This document shows, piece by piece, positions 1 through 4,581 of a DNA stretch of 5,857 nt. The translations under genes and the position numbers were made by a program. Position 1 is the stretch's first letter; each line of letters begins with the position of its first letter. The notes under the pieces were generated by a model. That model made no database searches, was not told where the DNA came from, and saw only the letters and a list, made by a program, of their open reading frames with translations. Origin of the DNA: an uncultured Actinoplanes sp. (lineage in GTDB: Bacteria; Actinomycetota; Actinomycetes; Mycobacteriales; Micromonosporaceae); assembly GCF_934643405.1 (NCBI RefSeq), contig NZ_CAKUCL010000350.1:1-5857 (forward strand), given 5' to 3'.

Positions 1-55
1 GCGTCCGCTCTTCGCCGACCGATGAATCCGGGCGGCGCCCGCGGTCTTCCTTGAC

Positions 56-610
56 ATGGGAATAGTCGAAGTAACCCTCGCCATGTCGCTGGACGGCCTG
101 ATCACCGGCCCCGACCCGACCGCGGAGCACCCACTGGGCGTGTACGGCGACGACATCATCCGCCCCGGCGGCGAACGATGGATGGTCGACGAGTCGATCG
201 CCAACACCGGCGCCGTGGTCGCCGGACGCACGGTGTACGACCACACCGGCGGCTGGGGCGACGAACCACCGTTCCGGATGCCGGTCTTCGTGCCGACCCA
301 CCGCATGCTCCCGCCGCGGGTGGCCGGCGCGACCACGTTCACCTTCGTGCCCGACGTCCACGCCGCGGTCGCCGCCGCCCGGGAGGCCGCGGGCGGCAAG
401 AACGTCCTCATCATGGGCGGCGCCGCAACCGCGAACCAGGCGATCCGCGCCGGCCTGGTCGACGAGCTGAACCTGCACATCGAGCCGGTCCTGCTGGGCG
501 CCGGCGCCCGCCTGTTCGCCGACCTGGACCGCACCCCGATCAGGCTGGAACGCGTGCGCCTGATCGAGGGCCCAGCCACCACACACGTCCGCTTCCGCGT
601 CCTGCACTGA
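56..610 (+). CDS. Dihydrofolate reductase family protein (RibD C-terminal domain)
   Basis: The 184-residue product is a single RibD_C/DHFR-like domain of the usual length for stand-alone members. Visible landmarks are an N-terminal beta strand running into MSLDG (residues 10-14), GRTVY (57-61), the nucleotide-site segment VLIMGGAATANQA (117-129) followed by GLVDEL, and EPVLLGAGARLF (143-154). Family members are cytosolic and are expected to bind NADPH through the GG loop; most actinobacterial paralogues have no assigned substrate, and this should not be called a true folate or riboflavin enzyme. ATG 56 is the first possible start after an in-frame stop at 23-25 and matches the usual MGxVxxxxxxSLDG opening. 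There is no good Shine-Dalgarno in front of it (the preceding bases are pyrimidine-rich), so translation may be leaderless or weakly initiated. It converges with the minus-strand gene ending at 638. Fold confident, reaction unknown. Confidence 0.9.
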   Translation: MGIVEVTLAMSLDGLITGPDPTAEHPLGVYGDDIIRPGGERWMVDESIANTGAVVAGRTVYDHTGGWGDEPPFRMPVFVPTHRMLPPRVAGATTFTFVPDVHAAVAAAREAAGGKNVLIMGGAATANQAIRAGLVDELNLHIEPVLLGAGARLFADLDRTPIRLERVRLIEGPATTHVRFRVLH

Positions 611-637
611 CACATCCGCCCTCTGTGGAGTCCCGCA
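611..637. other. Short convergent spacer, no terminator seen
   Basis: The 27 bases between the reductase stop and the end of the minus-strand frame contain no stem worth calling. If the minus-strand gene really ends near 1185, the gene-free region would run from 611 to about 1184 and holds nothing I recognise beyond the hairpin at 1151-1171. Confidence 0.4.
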
Positions 638-1627
638 TCACCTGAAGGGGGTGCTAGCCCGGCGCAGGTTCGGCGGGGGATCGGCGCCGGACCCCGAAGG
701 CGGTGACCGAGTGCCACAACAAGCAACAGTCGTCGTGTCCTCGCCGGAGACGGCCACGACGAGCACAGGCTGCACAGCCGGCCCTCGGCCACAGGCAGGA
801 GGCCGCCCCAGGCAGGCCGCATCGGACCGCACGCGTCTCGCGTCGGCGCGAATGGCAGCAGAATTCCGCGAGACAGCAACGTGCGCTTCGAGTAAGAAAA
901 TGTACGCCGCCTGCCATTTGTTAAGGTGGCGGTTGTTGGCGGCAGCACCGCTTTCCGTCTTGTCGGGCGACGGCCAGGAAATGGCCACGGGTTGTTTGCG
1001 TGGCGGGTTCGGAGCGAGGCCTAGGGCGCGGCTCTGCCAATCCGCGCCGCACATTCGCGGACGCGGTTTCGGGGAGCCCGCTGACGGCACCGATAGGGCC
1101 GACAATGCCTGCCCAGAAGTGCGGGTTGATGGCCACGGCGGCGGGCGTAGCTGAGGCGGCCCCCGCCTCAGTTCCGGCTTGGTCTTAAGTTCCGGGTTCG
1201 GTTCGGGCTCCGTGTTCGGCTCCGGCTCCTCGCGCCGTGGCTCGGGCCCTCGCGGTCCTGGCCGTGATGCCGGGGGCTCTGCCTGCTGAGGGTTCGGCAG
1301 ATCCTCCTCGTTGTGCTGCGGTTCCCCATGTGATCGCGTCTGTTGCCGCTCTGGTTGCCGCTCGTGGTGCAGCCTTTCCGACCGTTGCCGTTGCCGGCGA
1401 TGCCGCTCCAGCTCTCGCGCCTGCCGGTCGGTGTGGGGGCCGGCTGTGCGCGCGGCCTCGCTGCGCAGGCGACGCAGGCGCTCGTTGTGGCGCTGGACCA
1501 ACCCCCACGCGCGGTGGCGCTCATGCGTGCGCCGGAATTCCTCGCGCCCGGGCGAATAGTTCCGTGCGGCGGCGTGATCGCGCATTCCTGCTATCTCTGA
1601 CCGGGTGAACAACTGGAGCTGCCGCAT
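638..1627 (-). CDS. Arginine-rich conserved hypothetical protein; C-terminal half doubtful
   Basis: The reading frame is 329 codons. Residues 1-60 start MRQLQLFTRSEIAGMRDH and continue with ARNYSP, FRRTHERHRAWGL and RHNERLRRLR. This looks like a small actinomycete hypothetical family that I recognise by its opening only; no function is known to me. Residues 61-110 are a very basic, Arg/Gln/Glu/His-rich, probably helical stretch; residues 115-146 are Pro/Glu-rich with EPEPNTEPEPNPE at 134-146. From about residue 150 the character changes: a perfect hairpin lies under residues 153-159, there is a rare TTA leucine codon (residue 245, bases 893-895), third-position G/C is less consistent, and no domain is visible. 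Both other minus-strand frames stop at the join (1185-1187 and 1168-1170), so the native gene may end near 1185 and the rest be spurious. ATG 1627 is the first start after an in-frame TAG upstream; its Shine-Dalgarno is poor (purine runs lie too far upstream). No membrane segment or signal peptide is seen. Confidence 0.6.
   Translation of the reverse strand: MRQLQLFTRSEIAGMRDHAAARNYSPGREEFRRTHERHRAWGLVQRHNERLRRLRSEAARTAGPHTDRQARELERHRRQRQRSERLHHERQPERQQTRSHGEPQHNEEDLPNPQQAEPPASRPGPRGPEPRREEPEPNTEPEPNPELKTKPELRRGPPQLRPPPWPSTRTSGQALSALSVPSAGSPKPRPRMCGADWQSRALGLAPNPPRKQPVAISWPSPDKTESGAAANNRHLNKWQAAYIFLLEAHVAVSRNSAAIRADARRVRSDAACLGRPPACGRGPAVQPVLVVAVSGEDTTTVACCGTRSPPSGSGADPPPNLRRASTPFR
1151..1171 (-). 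terminator. Strong hairpin, possible factor-independent terminator without T-tract
   Basis: CTGAGGCGG and CCGCCTCAG form a perfect 9-bp, mostly G/C stem around a 3-base loop. No T-run follows on either strand, which is common for actinobacterial terminators. It sits 13 bases downstream, on the minus strand, of a TAA in an alternative frame (1185-1187), the normal spacing for a gene end, but in the long minus-strand frame it falls inside the coding region (codons 153-159). That position is why I read the downstream part of that frame as doubtful. Terminator function is inferred. Confidence 0.5.
1190..1231 (-). repeat. Pro-Glu dipeptide tract within the arginine-rich protein
   Basis: Codons 133-146 of the minus-strand gene read as a short imperfect EP/EPN repeat, built from alternating GAG/GAA and CCG/CCC codons with AAC interruptions. 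The plus strand shows the same thing as repeated TTCGG/CTCCGG words. It is a disordered, acidic linker-like segment next to a highly basic region, and simple enough to be prone to slippage. Confidence 0.65.
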
Positions 1628-1676
1628 GCATAGATTTTGTCGCCGCCTCGACGACCTCCGCTAATTTTTGATCATG

Positions 1677-1695
1677 CCAATCGGAGATCTATTGG
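1677..1695. promoter_or_regulatory. Inverted repeat CCAAT-N9-ATTGG, possible operator
   Basis: CCAATcggagatctATTGG is a dyad with 5-bp arms and a 9-base centre, lying 50-68 bases upstream of the minus-strand start at 1627 in an A/T-richer patch. Size and position would suit a dimeric regulator, but arms this short occur by chance and no regulator gene is adjacent. Weak call. Confidence 0.25.
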
Positions 1696-1764
1696 GAACG
1701 TCTGGCTCCGCGGAATCAATGCGGCAGGACTGCTCGATTCGCGTCATAGATAAAGCCCGGAATG

Positions 1765-2104
1765 GGTCGGAGTGAGCCTGAGCGGGGTGTGGGGCGACGG
1801 CGGCGGGCCGCAGTTAGGTGAAGCGGCAGTAAGCGAGGCCGGAGTGAGGTAGAAGGCAATAGGGGGTGAGCCGTTGGCCGACGCCGCGGTGGGGAGCACC
1901 ACGGCGGAGCGAGGGGTGGCGGGCTGGAGCGGGTGAGGACGAAGTGTGACGCCGCATCGAGTTGAGGCCGTCTTGGGGCAGGTCAGAGTGCCGGGCGGAC
2001 GGAGGAGGGCGAGGCCACATTGAGCGGAGACTGAACCGCCCTGGGGTGCGGTGGGAGTAAGGCGTGGCCGCACCTCTAGCGAGGCCGCATTGAGCTGAGA
2101 CTGC
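1765..2104 (+). repeat. Cluster of degenerate short repeats, core GAGGCCGCATTGAG
   Basis: The two best units, at 2009-2034 and 2079-2104, share 23 of their first 25 bases and start exactly 70 bp apart; both run GCGAGGCC-(A/G)-CATTGAGC-(G/T)-GAGACTG. A unit at 1833-1850 (GCGAGGCCGGAGTGAGGT) matches the last one at 15 of 18 positions. A unit at 1946-1967 (GTGACGCCGCATCGAGTTGA and two more bases) matches at 17 of 22. Weaker relatives lie at 1765-1782 (GGTCGGAGTGAGCCTGAG) and about 1807-1823. Spacing is irregular apart from 63 and 70 bp between the last three, so this is not a CRISPR array. The units have no clear internal symmetry. Their function is unknown: a dispersed genomic repeat, a multi-site protein-binding array or a decayed tandem repeat are all possible. 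Confidence 0.55.
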
Positions 2105-2138
2105 ATGAAGGTGAGGTTGCAACAGGCGCCGCCGAAAT

Positions 2139-2154
2139 GGACCGGAGCCGGTCC
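2139..2154. promoter_or_regulatory. Palindrome GGACCGG-AG-CCGGTCC, possible operator
   Basis: This is a perfect dyad with 7-bp arms and a 2-base centre, about 127 bases upstream of the DUF5995 start. It could be a regulator site for the downstream unit. In RNA it would fold as a 6-bp stem with a GAGC tetraloop. No T-run follows, so a terminator is less likely. It lies just after the degenerate repeat cluster. Confidence 0.35.
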
Positions 2155-2271
2155 CTCGCCCCGGGCACGACGCCACGGCCCTGACGTGCCCAGAGACGGT
2201 TCAGCATGCCACCGGATATGGCTGTGAGGTAACTCGCGGACGGCTTGCCGACAACGTGGTGGTCAAATCGG

Positions 2272-2312
2272 CGATCGAACATGACCCTTGCTCGCATGAC
2301 TTCGTTCGATCG
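2272..2312 (+). promoter_or_regulatory. 9-bp inverted repeat enclosing the DUF5995 start codons
   Basis: CGATCGAAC (2272-2280) and GTTCGATCG (2304-2312) are perfect inverted copies separated by 23 bases, extendable by one G-U pair in RNA. The loop contains both candidate ATG starts (2281 and 2296). As RNA it could form a hairpin controlling ribosome access; as DNA it could be an operator. Neither role is shown. Confidence 0.4.
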
Positions 2313-3213
2313 TGACCTGGCCCGGGACAGCGCCGAGACGCTGCGGGCCAAGCGGCTCCAGCTGTCCACCCTGGAGATCCCGGCGGGCCGCGGGTGGAGT
2401 CCGCTCAACGAGAAGGTCACCGAGACGCTGGCCGAGCACCCGGCCGGCATCGGTGAGGTGATCTCGCTGCTGGTGAGCGTGCAGTCCATCCTGGACGAGC
2501 TGCCGCCCAGCCCGGCGAAGAACCGGGTGTCCGCCTTCAACGAGCTCTACCTGAAGATCACCCGGCGGGTGGAGGGCGCGCTGCGCGAGGGGGTCAACTC
2601 GCCGGACTTCCTGGAGCTGCTGGACGTCGAGTTCGCCAAGCGCTACTTCGCCGCGCTGAACCTGTGGAACAACGACGACGAGGACACCCCGGACGTGTGG
2701 GAGGTCCTGTTCAAGCGCGCCTCGGACGTGCGGATGAGCCGGCTCATGGCGGCCATGCTCGGGGTCAACGCGCACATCAACCACGACCTGTCGCTGGCCC
2801 TGATCGCCACCTGGAACGAGCTGGGCGCGCCCACCGACGACCTGATCCACCCGGACTACCTGCTGGTCAACGAGATCTTCTACCAGGAGATCCCACCGCT
2901 GCGGCGCGGCTTCTCCACCCGCTGGCAGCGCGAGATCGACACCCTGGTCGGCCCGCTCGACGACTGGAGCCAGCGCATCCTGGTGCGGGTGACCCGGGCG
3001 CACGCCTGGGACCAGGCCCGTCAGCTGTGGCTGCTGCGGGAGGACCAGGACGACTTCGAGCAGGCCCGCCGCACCATGGACCGGGCCGCGTCGCTGCTGG
3101 CCGAGTGGGCGATCGTCGGGGACCGCCTGGTCACCGACACCGGCTCCGGTCTGGGGCGGCTGCGCCGGCTGTTCCTGCGCCGCCGCCCGGGGCCGCCGGT
3201 GAACGTGCAGTAG
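2281..3213 (+). CDS. DUF5995-family protein
   Basis: The 310-residue product has the hallmarks of the DUF5995 family: FNELYLKIT (86-94), a predicted helical stretch with LDVEFAKRYFAAL (114-126), and the signature NAHINHDLSLAL (163-174), followed by ELGAP and DYLLVNEIF. The conserved His165 and His168 could bind metal, but the family has no established biochemistry. It appears soluble and mostly helical, with no signal peptide. The C-terminus (290-305) is arginine-rich. ATG 2281 is chosen because the sequence from there is well behaved; ATG 2296 (six codons in) and an upstream TTG at 2245 are alternatives, and none has a strong Shine-Dalgarno. It ends 9 bases before the exporter, whose ribosome site overlaps its stop, so the two are probably co-transcribed. 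Family assignment is by motif recognition; function unknown. Confidence 0.85.
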   Translation: MTLARMTSFDRDLARDSAETLRAKRLQLSTLEIPAGRGWSPLNEKVTETLAEHPAGIGEVISLLVSVQSILDELPPSPAKNRVSAFNELYLKITRRVEGALREGVNSPDFLELLDVEFAKRYFAALNLWNNDDEDTPDVWEVLFKRASDVRMSRLMAAMLGVNAHINHDLSLALIATWNELGAPTDDLIHPDYLLVNEIFYQEIPPLRRGFSTRWQREIDTLVGPLDDWSQRILVRVTRAHAWDQARQLWLLREDQDDFEQARRTMDRAASLLAEWAIVGDRLVTDTGSGLGRLRRLFLRRRPGPPVNVQ

Positions 3214-3219
3214 AAAGGG
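3213..3219 (+). promoter_or_regulatory. Shine-Dalgarno of the exporter gene
   Basis: GAAAGGG, overlapping the last base of the upstream TAG stop (3211-3213), sits 3 bases before ATG 3223. It fixes the exporter start and supports translation as the second gene of a two-gene message. Confidence 0.75.
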
Positions 3220-3222
3220 CGG

Positions 3223-4581
3223 ATGACCGGTACGTCGAGAGGCCTCGCCCTGCTCGTGGCGGGCGCCTTCTTCATGGAGATCCTCGACGCCACGGTCATC
3301 GCGCCCGCCGCCCCGCACATCGCCGCCGACCTGGGCGTCAATCCGGTCGCGATCAATGTCGCGATCACCGGTTACGTGCTGACCCTGGCGGTGCTCATCC
3401 CGATCAGCGGCTGGCTCACCGACCGGTTCGGCGCCCGCCGCGTCTTCATGCTCGCGGTCGCCGTGTTCACCCTCGCGTCGGTCGGCTGCGCCGCCGCCGG
3501 GAACCTGCCCATGCTGGTGGGCACGCGGGTCCTGCAGGGCGCCGGCGGGGCCATGATGGTCCCGGTCGGCCGCCTGGTCGTGATCCGGACGACGGCGAAG
3601 ACCGACCTGGTCCGGGCCATCGCCTACCTGACCTGGCCGGCGCTGGCCGCGCCGCTGGTCGCGCCCGCGCTGGGCGGGGTGCTGAGCACGTACGCCTCCT
3701 GGCGCTGGATCTTCGTGATCAACGTGCCGCTCGGGCTCGCCGCGCTGCTGCTCGCCCGCCGCCTGGTGCCCCCGGTGCGCGCCGCCGAGCCGGCCCCGCT
3801 CGACCGGACCGGCTTCCTGCTCACCGCGGCCGGCATGGGCGCCCTGGTCATCGGCCTGGAGGCGCACGGCGTCACCCGGATCGCCGCCCTCGCTCTGGCC
3901 GCCGCGGCGATCACCGCGGCGATCCGCCACCTGCTGCGGGCCCGCAATCCGCTGCTCGACCTGCGCATCGTCCGGGTCCGCACGTACCGGGTCACCGCCC
4001 TCGGCGGCTCCGTCTTCCGGGCCGTGATCACCGCGATCCCGTTCCTGCTGCCGCTGTTCTTCCAGCTCGGCTTCGGCTGGACCGCGGCGCAGGCGGGCTT
4101 CGTCGTCATCGCGCTGTTCGCCGCCAACATCGGGATCAAGCCGGCCACCACGCCGCTGATGCGCCGGTTCGGCCTGCGCGCGGTCATGCTGGGCTCGGTG
4201 ATCGCGTCCGCCGCGTGCCTGGTCGCGATGGCGTTCCTGCGGGCCACCACCCCGCTGCCGGTGCTGCTCGGATTGCTGCTGCTCAGCGGGATCTTCCGGT
4301 CGTCCGGCTTCACCACCTACAACACGATCGCCTTCGCCGACGTGCCGCAACCGCAGATGACCAGCGCGAACACTCTCATGTCGACCATCCAGGAGGTGGG
4401 CAGCGGGCTGGGCGTGGCGGCCGGCGCGCTGCTGGTGCGGCTGGGGGAGCCGCTGACCGGCGGCGGCGACGGAGGCTACCGGGTGGCGTTCGTGGCGCTC
4501 GCGGTGCTGCTGGTCGCGCCGGCGATCGAGGCGATCACCCTTCCCCGTACGGCCGGGAACGTCCTCACCGGGCGAGAGTGA
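3223..4581 (+). CDS. MFS drug:H+ antiporter-2 (DHA2) family exporter, MdtD/HsrA-like
   Basis: This 452-residue integral membrane protein probably has 14 helices. Landmarks are LDATVIAPAAPHIAADL in and after helix 1 (21-37, DHA2 motif D1), GWLTDRFGARR (63-73, motif A between helices 2 and 3), RVLQGAGGAMMVPVGRL (102-118, motif B with Arg102), and APALGGVLSTYASWRWIFVINVPLG (147-171, covering motif C, with Ala replacing the usual first Gly, and helix 6). The RVLQGxGGAMMVPVGRL block and the YASWxWIFxINxPxG block closely follow E. coli MdtD/HsrA as I remember them, so I place it in that branch rather than with QacA. Such proteins use the proton gradient to export small molecules; the substrate cannot be predicted. 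Length is normal. It follows the DUF5995 gene by 9 bases with a good ribosome site, and its 3' end overlaps the convergent oxidoreductase. No TetR or MarR regulator is in the window. Confidence 0.92.
   Translation: MTGTSRGLALLVAGAFFMEILDATVIAPAAPHIAADLGVNPVAINVAITGYVLTLAVLIPISGWLTDRFGARRVFMLAVAVFTLASVGCAAAGNLPMLVGTRVLQGAGGAMMVPVGRLVVIRTTAKTDLVRAIAYLTWPALAAPLVAPALGGVLSTYASWRWIFVINVPLGLAALLLARRLVPPVRAAEPAPLDRTGFLLTAAGMGALVIGLEAHGVTRIAALALAAAAITAAIRHLLRARNPLLDLRIVRVRTYRVTALGGSVFRAVITAIPFLLPLFFQLGFGWTAAQAGFVVIALFAANIGIKPATTPLMRRFGLRAVMLGSVIASAACLVAMAFLRATTPLPVLLGLLLLSGIFRSSGFTTYNTIAFADVPQPQMTSANTLMSTIQEVGSGLGVAAGALLVRLGEPLTGGGDGGYRVAFVALAVLLVAPAIEAITLPRTAGNVLTGRE

Larger units (their letters stand above)
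1628..2280. other. Long gene-free stretch between divergent genes
   Basis: I find no convincing gene here. Minus-strand open frames at 1744-2106 and 1814-2176 are Pro/Ser/Thr/Leu-rich, lack domains, and follow the repeats described separately. The first part (about 1628-1750) is richer in A/T than the rest of the window and should hold the promoter of the minus-strand gene. About 1755-2115 is strongly purine/G-skewed on the plus strand and full of GAGG, TGAG and GGCCG words. The last part (2116-2280) must contain the promoter for the DUF5995-exporter unit. I could not pick a confident -35/-10 pair on either strand. Confidence 0.6.

Noticed and set aside
1..25. Possible C-terminal tail of an upstream plus-strand gene (RPLFADR then stop at 23-25)
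   Set aside because: Seven codons are too few to support a gene, although a stop 30 bases before the first ATG would fit an operon.
51..56. TTGACA resembling a -35 box
   Set aside because: It overlaps the ATG of the reductase gene, and no -10 box follows at 16-18 bases.
1765..2104. CRISPR array
   Set aside because: Units are diverged, irregularly spaced and not palindromic, and no cas gene is present.
1744..2176. Two 120-codon minus-strand frames in the gap, with recurring SAQCGLA and SMWPR-like words
   Set aside because: The recurring words are translations of the degenerate DNA repeat in different frames. No ribosome site, domain or coding bias supports a gene.
2263..4350. 695-codon open frame on the minus strand opposite the DUF5995 and exporter genes
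   Set aside because: Its sequence is Arg/Gly/Glu/Gln/Asp-rich without domains, it spans two well-identified genes, and it is the usual by-product of strong third-position G/C bias.
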